Shown here piece after piece: positions 27,499 to 39,658 of a stretch of DNA of 64,000 bases. The stretch is from Tritrichomonas musculus (Eukaryota; Parabasalia; Tritrichomonadida; Tritrichomonadidae), in contig JAPFFF010000027.1 in assembly GCA_039105265.1 (NCBI GenBank), positions 1,984,001-2,048,000 on the forward strand, read 5' to 3'. Below the pieces are notes generated by a model, which was given only the letters and a program-made list of their open reading frames with translations, was not told the origin of the DNA and did no database searches. A program made the translations under genes and the position numbers. Numbering within the stretch: the stretch's first letter is position 1; every line of letters begins with the position of its first letter.

Positions 27499-27553
27499 TA
27501 ATATTAAAAAATATTAATCTAATAATATAAATTTCAGGTTATTATATTTCATA

Positions 27554-28282
27554 TTCATGATTCAGGAGAACAATCTTTTTTAAATGCAAAAATATAAAAT
27601 TGAGAGGAAGAAAAATAAAACCCATTCAAAAAAAATTTTACAGTTGTTTCACTTTTGTAACACAAAAATCCACTTTTGTAAACAAAAATGTAACCACCAA
27701 AACTTTAATACTTCAAAAAGTGAATAATGTAACCACCAAAACTTTAATATGATTCAGGAGAACAATCTTTTCATATTCGTTTTTTTTATATTATTCACTT
27801 TTTGAAGGCTGCCACTCCATTTGCTGTAGATTATGGAAGCTACTTTTTCAATTAAAATAAAAAAAAACGAATATGACAAAAAAATTCTGAGAAATTAATT
27901 TTTTATTTATTTTCATATTATATTTGCTTTTCTAATGCTAGTGATTTGGGAATCTACATCAAAGTGTCTTATATAAACTTCTCTTTTCCATCAACAATGT
28001 TTTTTCCTCTTTGGATCGCAAAATCCTGATATTGATATCTGATGAGCACCGCCTCGACGTAACAAATGCCAAGAATAATGGCTATGATCAAATCCAATTT
28101 ACTCAACAGTTGCTTTTAAATGGTTTAAAAGTGTATCTCCTGAAGTTTCGACAATTAAATTTGAAAATAAATAAAAAATTAATTTCTCAGAATTTTTTTT
28201 GTCATATCCGTTTTTTAATATTTTAATTGAAAAAGTAGCTTCTAATCTACAGCAAATGAAGAGGCGCATTCAAAAAGTGAAA
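27554..28282. repeat. Foldback element with about 121-bp inverted arms
   Basis: Arms at about 27794-27914 and 28162-28282 are imperfect inverted copies. Both read ttcactttttgaa, then catttgctgtagatta, aagctactttttcaattaaa, atatgacaaaaaaa and ttctgagaaattaattt. The 250-base loop is AT-rich. In front of the left arm, two direct copies of atgattcaggagaacaatct (27555 and about 27750) and two of gtaaccaccaaaactttaat (about 27690 and 27726) occur. I see no gene. Confidence 0.75.
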
Positions 28283-28294
28283 TTGAAAAGAATT

Positions 28295-28352
28295 CCAGTT
28301 TGTCGAACCTACTTTTTGAGCTTCGCTCAAAAAGTAGGTTCCACAAACTGGT
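28295..28352. repeat. 58-bp near-perfect hairpin
   Basis: ccagtttgt-c-gaacctactttttgagc pairs with gctcaaaaagtaggtt-c-cacaaactgg, with only ttc in the loop and one mismatch. It lies between two inverted-repeat elements and ends 11 bases before the next one. Confidence 0.85.
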
Positions 28353-28362
28353 AAATTATTGC

Positions 28363-28654
28363 AAGAGAGATTGTGCCTCAGCTTTTTGAGAGAACTAATA
28401 GAAAAAAATAAGAAGAAAATGTTGAATAATATTTACTGAGACAATTCATGTTAAAAAAAATGCATCTTTTTATGTTACAAAATTTTTACCGATCCTTCCT
28501 TTTGATGTAAGTCTCGGTAAAAATTATGTAAAAATATAAAAAGATGCATCAATTTTTTTATTTACATAAATATTCTCAAAATATTATTCTCCATTTTTCT
28601 CCTATTTTTTCTTTCAATTAGTTCTCTCAAAAAGCTGAGGCACAATCTCTCTTG
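28363..28654. mobile_element. 292-bp MITE-like element with 38-bp TIRs
   Basis: Ends read caagagagattgtgcctcag onward to agaactaat (28363-28400) and the exact inverse at 28617-28654. Inside is a second palindromic module: aaaaagatgcatctttttat-type words around tttttaccgatccttcc, then gatgtaagtctcggtaaaaa. The inner module recurs inverted at about 45108-45160 and in part near 48055, so it is a dispersed repeat. No clear target duplication is seen. Confidence 0.8.
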
Positions 28655-29514
28655 AAAAATTAGAGACTTCCGTAAACAACCGAGTTATACGCAATATATA
28701 ATAAATACTTGTTATACCAAATATGTTTTTTGAACAACTGACTTATAAAAAAATAAATAATATAATATGTGAAAAACAAATGAAATATGAATAATTATTT
28801 TAAATACCTATTATTAGTCAGTTGTACCATATAACACTATTATTTAAAATACAACTTTTATTTTTTTTGGAAAAATAAGTTGTATATATATAACTGAGTT
28901 ATACAATAAGTACATGAGTTATCCATTAAAAACAAACTTGTACACAAAGACATGTGATATGAAATAATAAATTTAGTCCAAATAATTTTGTTCCAATCAT
29001 AGAAACTCATTCATTTAGCAGATCGTTGCTTATTTACAAGTATGTTGCAAAATACCCTCAATCCACAACTTCAAAATACTCGGTGCTTTTAATCGTTCAA
29101 AAATTTAATCTTTTTTATTATCGTTTAATCAGAGAATATCGGTATATTAAATAAAGTTATTCAATAATATTACGCCAAATAAATGGGTTCAATAATAATT
29201 GAAGCATAAACCACCTCTTTTGAATTAGTTAATTTAAAAGATATGTTTTTTATAAAAATTCTTAAGCAGTTAATACGATATTTTTTTATTTAATGCATTT
29301 TTATGATTCATTTATTATTATTTGAATAAATAGGGGTATTATTAGATTGTTAATTGCAAACATTGGTGAAATTTTTTTATGAAACCAAAGAAAGCTTTGA
29401 AACGAATATTTGAATGGAATTTTGAATTTTATATTTTGAATTTTCCATTTTTATTCAAAAATTTAAATGCGTAAACCTTTGAATTTATTTATATATAACT
29501 CATTTATGGCATAG
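28655..29514. other. AT-rich intergenic DNA left of the MULE
   Basis: No gene. Short words such as cagttgtac, gttatac and gagttat recur between 28680 and 28930, perhaps the remains of an older repeat. Otherwise featureless. Confidence 0.45.
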
Positions 29515-29835
29515 GAATCGGGGTCTATTAAAATCGGCACGAAATATTTTACAACAAGAAACTTTTTGAAAGATCCGACCAGGTAAAAAAATTACCACTT
29601 TTTGAGAGAAAAAGTTCTATCGTTGAGATGAACTTTTTGAGAGATTGAAATAAAACGGTTATAAAGGTGAATTATCTATTATATGAAAAAAGGCGCCCTT
29701 TTGTTTTGAAATTGGTATCGCATCAGAGCAAATGTATTATTGATTGGTTCCACTGCTGATTCCACCAGCAGATTGTTTGTGATCGACGCAAAATAAGGAA
29801 CCATTTTTAATTATAAATTGCCAGATGCGATATTA

Positions 29836-31594
29836 AAATATCATTTACACGTAAACAGCAAGAAGGTAACCTCAATAAGGAAACTCAAAGCACGAACTAA
29901 TAACAACACATTCCTCACTAAACGATCTCATAGTAATTGCTCAAAATCTCTGACTTTACACAAATGTTGTAAATATCATTTACACGTAAACAGCAAGAAG
30001 GTAACCTCAATAAGAAAACTCAAAGCACGAACTAATAACAACACATTCCTCACTAAACGATCTCATAGTAATTGCTCAAAATCTCTGATTTTACACAAAT
30101 GTTGTAAATATCATTTACACGTAAACAGCAAGAAGGTAACCTCAATAAGGAAACTCAAAGCACGAACTAATAACAGCACATTCCTCACTAAACGATCTCA
30201 CAGTAATTGCTCAAAATCTCTGACTTTACACAAATGTTGTAAATATCATTTACACGTAAACAGCAAGAAGGTAACCTCAATAAGGAAACTCAAAGCACGA
30301 ACTAATAACAGCACATTCCTCACTAAACGATCTCATAGTAATTGCTCAAAATCTCTGACTTTACACAAATGTTGTAAATATCATTTACACGTAAACAGCA
30401 AGAAGGTAACCTCAATAAGGAAACTCAAAGCACGAACTAATAACAACACATTCCTCACTAAACGATCTCACAGTAATTGCTCAAAATCTCTGATTTTACA
30501 CAAATGTTGTAAATATCATTTACACGTAAACAGCAAGAAGGTAACCTCAATAAGGAAACTCAAAGCACGAACTAATAACAACACATTCCTCACTAAACGA
30601 TCTCATAGTAATTGCTCAAAATCTCTGATTTTACACAAATGTTGTAAATATCATTTACACGTAAACAGCAAGAAGGTAACCTCAATAAGGAAACTCAAAG
30701 CACGAACTAATAACAGCACATTCCTCACTAAACGATCTCACAGTAATTGCTCAAAATCTCTGATTTTACACAAATGTTGTAAATATCATTTACACGTAAA
30801 CAGCAAGAAGGTAACCTCAATAAGGAAACTCAAAGCACGAACTAATAACAGCACATTCCTCACTAAACGATCTCATAGTAATTGCTCAAAATCTCTGACT
30901 TTACACAAATGTTGTAAATATCATTTACACGTAAACAGCAAGAAGGTAACCTCAATAAGGAAACTCAAAGCACGAACTAATAACAACACATTCCTCACTA
31001 AACGATCTCACAGTAATTGCTCAAAATCTCTGATTTTACACAAATGTTGTAAATATCATTTACACGTAAACAGCAAGAAGGTAACCTCAATAAGGAAACT
31101 CAAAGCACGAACTAATAACAACACATTCCTCACTAAACGATCTCACAGTAATTGCTCAAAATCTCTGATTTTACACAAATGTTGTAAATATCATTTACAC
31201 GTAAACAGCAAGAAGGTAACCTCAATAAGGAAACTCAAAGCACGAACTAATAACAGCACATTCCTCACTAAACGATCTCACAGTAATTGCTCAAAATCTC
31301 TGACTTTACACAAATGTTGTAAATATCATTTACACGTAAACAGCAAGAAGGTAACCTCAATAAGGAAACTCAAAGCACGAACTAATAACAGCACATTCCT
31401 CACTAAACGATCTCATAGTAATTGCTCAAAATCTCTGACTTTACACAAATGTTGTAAATATCATTTACACGTAAACAGCAAGAAGGTAACCTCAATAAGG
31501 AAACTCAAAGCACGAACTAATAACAGCACATTCCTCACTAAACGATCTCATAGTAATTGCTCAAAATCTCTGATTTTACACAAATGTTGTAAAT
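29836..31594 (+). repeat. 135-bp minisatellite, left arm (about 13 copies)
   Basis: The unit starts tatcatttacacgtaaacag. Copies differ at only a few sites (aacaacaca/aacagcaca, ctgacttt/ctgatttt, catagt/cacagt, aaggaaa/aagaaaa). One frame is open through the array, 29818-31611, because 135 is a multiple of three. It would encode a 45-residue repeat rich in Lys, Ser, Asn and His, but it contains no Met and starts only from TTG, so I do not call a gene. Confidence 0.95.
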
Positions 31595-31761
31595 ATTTTT
31601 TTTTTCAATAATATTATTTAAATATTATTTTTAATAATTATATAGTTAACATTGTTCATATTTAATCATTTCTAAATACACTTTTACAAAAAAATTAATA
31701 AACTATTTAAAAAGTTTCAATCAAAATTATCGTTTACTTTTCTTTTTTACAAACAATTATA

Positions 31762-33840
31762 ATGTTTGATCAAAATGGACAAATATCACTGCAATTAGGA
31801 ACAGCAACTAATGTATTATCTGAAAAAACATTTTCTCATCGCGATCATCCAATTTATTTGACAAATCCACCATATGATAATCGAAAACCTCTCATTGATA
31901 ATTTTAGTGTTCTTTATTTTTTGAGCACATTTAAAAATAATAAATATACGTTTTCACAAACACATAAGTTAAAAAACCCAAAAAGAATTGATAATCAAAT
32001 ATTTACAAATTTTATGCTAATTTCAAGGCATCAAACCAATTTATTTAAAATATATTACCAAGTTAGTGGTAACTATTTTGCAATACAAATTATTAATTTA
32101 TTTAATACAATTAAATATAAAAAAATACATAATGTGAAATTCAAAAAGAACGAAAGAACAGTTTATGTTTATAGCAACATAATTATTAAAAATCCTAATC
32201 CGAATAGTCCTTTTCAGATAATAAAAAACAAAGGAATGCAAGAATTATCTGATTTTTACAATAATCAGTCTGTAGATAGATCTATTCAAAATCCGATTAC
32301 TGCAACAATATTTTACACAATAGCTCCATTTAATTGCAAAACTATTAAAAGGCAAAAGCACAAGCAAATGAATCCAGATGATTCAATTGAAAGTATTCTG
32401 AAAAATTATGGAGGATTTCTTTTCAGATTTCATCCAACAGAAGAGATTGATTTAAACCAATATCAATTTGGCATTTTTTCTTGGTTTTCACCTTATTTTT
32501 TAGATATTGTAAAATCTCATCAATTTGAACAAGCAACCACAATTGAACTTGACGCCACTTTTCGAGCTCTGGCACCATATGCTATTTGTGTTCCTCATCT
32601 TATTTTCCGAAATACTGGGATTCCACTAGCAATTTTAATTTCACCTTCTGAGAAAACGTCATTATATAGTATTTTTTTTGAATCTCTCAAAAAGTTAGAT
32701 GAATTTTATGAAAATTCTGAAGAAAATTCACTTTTTCTTAAATTCAAAAATAAAAAATATTTAAGTGATGAACATAAAGCATTTCAAAAATTAGCGAAAA
32801 ATTATGATTTAGATTTTTATTATTGTTTAGTTCATTTGATTCGGTCAATCGGTGCCAATTCATTACTCGGTCTTTTATTTTCAGATATATTATTCACTTT
32901 TTCAGGCTTTGAGTGGTCGAAACATTTTAATAGATATTACCAAACTTTTCAGTTATTATATAATTTACAAGAAAATAAAGATGATGCAAGATTTGAAAAA
33001 GTAAGCAAAGTCTTAGGTGTTGATGTGAACGGAAATTATGTCGAAGTAAAAAAAGAATATTCTCCATATTTCAAGCGAAGTGTCTATGGAATACCAACCA
33101 CAACAAATCACGTAGAATCGTTTCATAAACAATTAAACGGTATTTTTAAAGCAACTCGACTTTCTTTACCGCTACGACTTGCGTACATTATAAAATATAT
33201 TATGGATCGTACGTTAAGAACCAATTCTAGTGCACATTTGAATGTAAAAACTCACTTAAATAAGTTTAAAGATAAAGCATATAAAGAAATTTCAAAAAAT
33301 CCTAATCTTAAATCAAATTATTCTCAAAAAGTTTGTTTATGCCGTCAATATTATTATTATTATTATTTATACTGTGTTAATATTCCATGCGTACATTGCA
33401 TTTTAAATGATTATTGGAAAGATCAAAATTACATACATCAAATGGAAGAATTTGATATAAAGTTTGATTCTCATGATATAAAATATGACCAATTACTAGA
33501 ATTCGATATTAAAACTGAATTAACTTTTAGAAAAAGAAAAAAGTCAACTGAAGGAAATAATGATAATAATGACAATAACAATAACAATTTCCAAATTGGC
33601 ATTTGTTTGGATGGAAAAAATTATTCTGATAGTATGACAACTATAATTGATAATACAACATACCAACTTTCAGAAATTATTGCGAAAAATAATTTAAATA
33701 TTACAGTCATTGCATTAGCAGTACAGCGAGAATTAATGCCTGTAGAAGAGACATATAATATTGATGAATATTTGGCTTTGTTTCAGGTTAAATTGTGGAC
33801 AAAGATAATATCAGATGGAAATAAGAAAGTAAACATATAA
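31762..33840 (+). CDS. MULE transposase
   Basis: The 692-residue product (ATG at 31762) shows the MULE DDE core. IELDATFRAL gives D264, LSDEHKAF gives D336, YYCLVHLIRSI provides the C-x2-H of the family (C355, H358), and TTTNHVESFHKQLN gives E452. The N-terminal 200 residues are Asn/Lys/Tyr-rich and may hold the DNA-binding part. A Cys/His cluster (KVCLCRQYYYYYYLYC, then IPCVHC) near residues 525-550 resembles the SWIM/zinc knuckle that often follows MULE cores. The C-terminal 120 residues are Asn-rich. All key residues are present and the frame is uninterrupted, so the enzyme is probably active. It recognises, by inference, the terminal 320 bp or the 135-bp units. Confidence 0.9.
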   Translation: MFDQNGQISLQLGTATNVLSEKTFSHRDHPIYLTNPPYDNRKPLIDNFSVLYFLSTFKNNKYTFSQTHKLKNPKRIDNQIFTNFMLISRHQTNLFKIYYQVSGNYFAIQIINLFNTIKYKKIHNVKFKKNERTVYVYSNIIIKNPNPNSPFQIIKNKGMQELSDFYNNQSVDRSIQNPITATIFYTIAPFNCKTIKRQKHKQMNPDDSIESILKNYGGFLFRFHPTEEIDLNQYQFGIFSWFSPYFLDIVKSHQFEQATTIELDATFRALAPYAICVPHLIFRNTGIPLAILISPSEKTSLYSIFFESLKKLDEFYENSEENSLFLKFKNKKYLSDEHKAFQKLAKNYDLDFYYCLVHLIRSIGANSLLGLLFSDILFTFSGFEWSKHFNRYYQTFQLLYNLQENKDDARFEKVSKVLGVDVNGNYVEVKKEYSPYFKRSVYGIPTTTNHVESFHKQLNGIFKATRLSLPLRLAYIIKYIMDRTLRTNSSAHLNVKTHLNKFKDKAYKEISKNPNLKSNYSQKVCLCRQYYYYYYLYCVNIPCVHCILNDYWKDQNYIHQMEEFDIKFDSHDIKYDQLLEFDIKTELTFRKRKKSTEGNNDNNDNNNNNFQIGICLDGKNYSDSMTTIIDNTTYQLSEIIAKNNLNITVIALAVQRELMPVEETYNIDEYLALFQVKLWTKIISDGNKKVNI

Positions 33841-33917
33841 TCATTAAAAGTTAAATTATTTTTAAAAAAAATAAAGATTAAAATAAAGAATTATTTGTCG
33901 TATTTTATTATTGTTGT

Positions 33918-36900
33918 TTACGTGTAAATGATATTTACAACATTTGTGTAAAGTCAGAGATTTTGAGCAATTACTGTGAGATCGTTTAGTGAGGAATGTG
34001 TTGTTATTAGTTCGTGCTTTGAGTTTCCTTATTGAGGTTACCTTCTTGCTGTTTACGTGTAAATGATATTTACAACATTTGTGTAAAGTCAGAGATTTTG
34101 AGCAATTACTGTGAGATCGTTTAGTGAGGAATGTGTTGTTATTAGTTCGTGCTTTGAGTTTCCTTATTGAGGTTACCTTCTTGCTGTTTACGTGTAAATG
34201 ATATTTACAACATTTGTGTAAAATCAGAGATTTTGAGCAATTACTATGAGATCGTTTAGTGAGGAATGTGTTGTTATTAGTTCGTGCTTTGAGTTTCCTT
34301 ATTGAGGTTACCTTCTTGCTGTTTACGTGTAAATGATATTTACAACATTTGTGTAAAGTCAGAGATTTTGAGCAATTACTGTGAGATCGTTTAGTGAGGA
34401 ATGTGTTGTTATTAGTTCGTGCTTTGAGTTTCCTTATTGAGGTTACCTTCTTGCTGTTTACGTGTAAATGATATTTACAACATTTGTGTAAAATCAGAGA
34501 TTTTGAGCAATTACTATGAGATCGTTTAGTGAGGAATGTGTTGTTATTAGTTCGTGCTTTGAGTTTCCTTATTGAGGTTACCTTCTTGCTGTTTACGTGT
34601 AAATGATATTTACAACATTTGTGTAAAGTCAGAGATTTTGAGCAATTACTATGAGATCGTTTAGTGAGGAATGTGCTGTTATTAGTTCGTGCTTTGAGTT
34701 TCCTTATTGAGGTTACCTTCTTGCTGTTTACGTGTAAATGATATTTACAACATTTGTGTAAAATCAGAGATTTTGAGCAATTACTATGAGATCGTTTAGT
34801 GAGGAATGTGTTGTTATTAGTTCGTGCTTTGAGTTTTCTTATTGAGGTTACCTTCTTGCTGTTTACGTGTAAATGATATTTACAACATTTGTGTAAAATC
34901 AGAGATTTTGAGCAATTACTATGAGATCGTTTAGTGAGGAATGTGCTGTTATTAGTTCGTGCTTTGAGTTTCCTTATTGAGGTTACCTTCTTGCTGTTTA
35001 CGTGTAAATGATATTTACAACATTTGTGTAAAGTCAGAGATTTTGAGCAATTACTATGAGATCGTTTAGTGAGGAATGTGTTGTTATTAGTTCGTGCTTT
35101 GAGTTTCCTTATTGAGGTTACCTTCTTGCTGTTTACGTGTAAATGATATTTACAACATTTGTGTAAAATCAGAGATTTTGAGCAATTACTATGAGATCGT
35201 TTAGTGAGGAATGTGTTGTTATTAGTTCGTGCTTTGAGTTTCCTTATTGAGGTTACCTTCTTGCTGTTTACGTGTAAATGATATTTACAACATTTGTGTA
35301 AAATCAGAGATTTTGAGCAATTACTATGAGATCGTTTAGTGAGGAATGTGCTGTTATTAGTTCGTGCTTTGAGTTTCCTTATTGAGGTTACCTTCTTGCT
35401 GTTTACGTGTAAATGATATTTACAACATTTGTGTAAAATCAGAGATTTTGAGCAATTACTATGAGATCGTTTAGTGAGGAATGTGCTGTTATTAGTTCGT
35501 GCTTTGAGTTTCCTTATTGAGGTTACCTTCTTGCTGTTTACGTGTAAATGATATTTACAACATTTGTGTAAAATCAGAGATTTTGAGCAATTACTATGAG
35601 ATCGTTTAGTGAGGAATGTGCTGTTATTAGTTCGTGCTTTGAGTTTCCTTATTGAGGTTACCTTCTTGCTGTTTACGTGTAAATGATATTTACAACATTT
35701 GTGTAAAGTCAGAGATTTTGAGCAATTACTATGAGACCGTTTAGTGAGGAATGTGTTGTTATTAGTTCGTGCTTTGAGTTTTCTTATTGAGGTTACCTTC
35801 TTGCTGTTTACGTGTAAATGATATTTACAACATTTGTGTAAAATCAGAGATTTTGAGCAATTACTATGAGATCGTTTAGTGAGGAATGTGCTGTTATTAG
35901 TTCGTGCTTTGAGTTTCCTTATTGAGGTTACCTTCTTGCTGTTTACGTGTAAATGATATTTACAACATTTGTGTAAAGTCAGAGATTTTGAGCAATTACT
36001 ATGAGATCGTTTAGTGAGGAATGTGTTGTTATTAGTTCGTGCTTTGAGTTTCCTTATTGAGGTTACCTTCTTGCTGTTTACGTGTAAATGATATTTACAA
36101 CATTTGTGTAAAATCAGAGATTTTGAGCAATTACTATGAGATCGTTTAGTGAGGAATGTGTTGTTATTAGTTCGTGCTTTGAGTTTCCTTATTGAGGTTA
36201 CCTTCTTGCTGTTTACGTGTAAATGATATTTACAACATTTGTGTAAAATCAGAGATTTTGAGCAATTACTATGAGATCGTTTAGTGAGGAATGTGCTGTT
36301 ATTAGTTCGTGCTTTGAGTTTCCTTATTGAGGTTACCTTCTTGCTGTTTACGTGTAAATGATATTTACAACATTTGTGTAAAATCAGAGATTTTGAGCAA
36401 TTACTATGAGATCGTTTAGTGAGGAATGTGCTGTTATTAGTTCGTGCTTTGAGTTTCCTTATTGAGGTTACCTTCTTGCTGTTTACGTGTAAATGATATT
36501 TACAACATTTGTGTAAAGTCAGAGATTTTGAGCAATTACTATGAGATCGTTTAGTGAGGAATGTGTTGTTATTAGTTCGTGCTTTGAGTTTCCTTATTGA
36601 GGTTACCTTCTTGCTGTTTACGTGTAAATGATATTTACAACATTTGTGTAAAATCAGAGATTTTGAGCAATTACTGTGAGATCGTTTAGTGAGGAATGTG
36701 TTGTTATTAGTTCGTGCTTTGAGTTTCCTTATTGAGGTTACCTTCTTGCTGTTTACGTGTAAATGATATTTACAACATTTGTGTAAAATCAGAGATTTTG
36801 AGCAATTACTGTGAGATCGTTTAGTGAGGAATGTGCTGTTATTAGTTCGTGCTTTGAGTTTCCTTATTGAGGTTACCTTCTTGCTGTTTACGTGTAAATG

Positions 36901-39337
36901 ATATTTACAACATTTGTGTAAAATCAGAGATTTTGAGCAATTACTATGAGATCGTTTAGTGAGGAATGTGTTGTTATTAGTTCGTGCTTTGAGTTTTCTT
37001 ATTGAGGTTACCTTCTTGCTGTTTACGTGTAAATGATATTTACAACATTTGTGTAAAATCAGAGATTTTGAGCAATTACTATGAGATCGTTTAGTGAGGA
37101 ATGTGCTGTTATTAGTTCGTGCTTTGAGTTTCCTTATTGAGGTTACCTTCTTGCTGTTTACGTGTAAATGATATTTACAACATTTGTGTAAAGTCAGAGA
37201 TTTTGAGCAATTACTATGAGATCGTTTAGTGAGGAATGTGTTGTTATTAGTTCGTGCTTTGAGTTTCCTTATTGAGGTTACCTTCTTGCTGTTTACGTGT
37301 AAATGATATTTACAACATTTGTGTAAAATCAGAGATTTTGAGCAATTACTATGAGATCGTTTAGTGAGGAATGTGTTGTTATTAGTTCGTGCTTTGAGTT
37401 TCCTTATTGAGGTTACCTTCTTGCTGTTTACGTGTAAATGATATTTACAACATTTGTGTAAAATCAGAGATTTTGAGCAATTACTATGAGATCGTTTAGT
37501 GAGGAATGTGCTGTTATTAGTTCGTGCTTTGAGTTTCCTTATTGAGGTTACCTTCTTGCTGTTTACGTGTAAATGATATTTACAACATTTGTGTAAAATC
37601 AGAGATTTTGAGCAATTACTATGAGATCGTTTAGTGAGGAATGTGCTGTTATTAGTTCGTGCTTTGAGTTTCCTTATTGAGGTTACCTTCTTGCTGTTTA
37701 CGTGTAAATGATATTTACAACATTTGTGTAAAATCAGAGATTTTGAGCAATTACTATGAGATCGTTTAGTGAGGAATGTGCTGTTATTAGTTCGTGCTTT
37801 GAGTTTCCTTATTGAGGTTACCTTCTTGCTGTTTACGTGTAAATGATATTTACAACATTTGTGTAAAGTCAGAGATTTTGAGCAATTACTATGAGACCGT
37901 TTAGTGAGGAATGTGTTGTTATTAGTTCGTGCTTTGAGTTTTCTTATTGAGGTTACCTTCTTGCTGTTTACGTGTAAATGATATTTACAACATTTGTGTA
38001 AAATCAGAGATTTTGAGCAATTACTATGAGATCGTTTAGTGAGGAATGTGCTGTTATTAGTTCGTGCTTTGAGTTTCCTTATTGAGGTTACCTTCTTGCT
38101 GTTTACGTGTAAATGATATTTACAACATTTGTGTAAAGTCAGAGATTTTGAGCAATTACTATGAGATCGTTTAGTGAGGAATGTGTTGTTATTAGTTCGT
38201 GCTTTGAGTTTCCTTATTGAGGTTACCTTCTTGCTGTTTACGTGTAAATGATATTTACAACATTTGTGTAAAATCAGAGATTTTGAGCAATTACTATGAG
38301 ATCGTTTAGTGAGGAATGTGTTGTTATTAGTTCGTGCTTTGAGTTTCCTTATTGAGGTTACCTTCTTGCTGTTTACGTGTAAATGATATTTACAACATTT
38401 GTGTAAAATCAGAGATTTTGAGCAATTACTATGAGATCGTTTAGTGAGGAATGTGCTGTTATTAGTTCGTGCTTTGAGTTTCCTTATTGAGGTTACCTTC
38501 TTGCTGTTTACGTGTAAATGATATTTACAACATTTGTGTAAAGTCAGAGATTTTGAGCAATTACTATGAGATCGTTTAGTGAGGAATGTGTTGTTATTAG
38601 TTCGTGCTTTGAGTTTCCTTATTGAGGTTACCTTCTTGCTGTTTACGTGTAAATGATATTTACAACATTTGTGTAAAATCAGAGATTTTGAGCAATTACT
38701 ATGAGATCGTTTAGTGAGGAATGTGTTGTTATTAGTTCGTGCTTTGAGTTTCCTTATTGAGGTTACCTTCTTGCTGTTTACGTGTAAATGATATTTACAA
38801 CATTTGTGTAAAATCAGAGATTTTGAGCAATTACTATGAGATCGTTTAGTGAGGAATGTGCTGTTATTAGTTCGTGCTTTGAGTTTCCTTATTGAGGTTA
38901 CCTTCTTGCTGTTTACGTGTAAATGATATTTACAACATTTGTGTAAAGTCAGAGATTTTGAGCAATTACTGTGAGATCGTTTAGTGAGGAATGTGCTGTT
39001 ATTAGTTCGTGCTTTGAGTTTCCTTATTGAGGTTACCTTCTTGCTGTTTACGTGTAAATGATATTTACAACATTTGTGTAAAATCAGAGATTTTGAGCAA
39101 TTACTATGAGATCGTTTAGTGAGGAATGTGTTGTTATTAGTTCGTGCTTTGAGTTTCCTTATTGAGGTTACCTTCTTGCTGTTTACGTGTAAATGATATT
39201 TACAACATTTGTGTAAAATCAGAGATTTTGAGCAATTACTATGAGATCGTTTAGTGAGGAATGTGTTGTTATTAGTTCGTGCTTTGAGTTTCCTTATTGA
39301 GGTTACCTTCTTGCTGTTTACGTGTAAATGATATTTT
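33918..39337 (-). repeat. 135-bp minisatellite, right arm (about 40 copies)
   Basis: Same unit as the left arm in inverted orientation. Variants are ordered non-randomly: rare ones such as atgagaccg (35731 and 37891) and gagttttctt (about 34832, 36992) recur exactly 2,160 bases (16 units) apart, so blocks of units have been duplicated together. The 1,830-codon open frame (33862-39354, minus strand) is a by-product of the unit length and lacks an ATG start. Confidence 0.95.
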
Positions 39338-39658
39338 AATATCGCATCTGGCAATTTATAATTAAAAATGGTTCCTTATTTTGCGTCGATCACAAACAAT
39401 CTGCTGGTGGAATCAGCAGCGGAACCAATATAATAATACATTTGCTCTGATGCGATACCAATTTCAAAACAAAAGGGCGCCTTTTTTCATATAATAGATA
39501 ATTCACCTTTATAACCGTTTTATTTCAATCTCTCAAAAAGTTCATCTCAACGATAGAACTTTTTCTCTCAAAAAGTGGTAATTTTTTTACCTGGTCGGAT
39601 CTTTCAAAAAGTTTCTTGTTGTAAAATATTTCGTGCCGATTTTAATAGACCCCGATTC

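Larger units (their letters stand above)
29515..39658. mobile_element. 10.1-kb MULE transposon with minisatellite-filled inverted arms
   Basis: Outer ends are inverted copies starting GAATCGGGGTCTATTAAAAT. A unique terminal part (29515-29836 and 39340-39658, about 320 bp each) is followed inward by tandem arrays of a 135-bp unit in inverted orientation: about 13 copies on the left (29836-31594) and about 40 on the right (33918-39337). A single transposase gene lies between the arrays. The two arms are therefore terminal inverted repeats of about 2.1 and 5.7 kb whose length differs only by copy number. A 9-bp target duplication typical of MULEs is not visible at these borders (atggcatag left, ttctgccga right), so one end may have been rearranged. 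An intact gene and nearly identical ends suggest recent activity. Confidence 0.88.

Noticed and set aside
29818-31611. 597-codon open frame through the left MULE array as a giant repeat protein
   Set aside because: The 135-bp unit is divisible by three, so one stop-free unit frame stays open in any number of copies. There is no ATG (start is TTG, no Met inside), and it lies within an inverted terminal arm.
33862-39354. 1,830-codon open frame on the minus strand
   Set aside because: Same reason as the left arm; it is the mirror of that array and not an independent gene.
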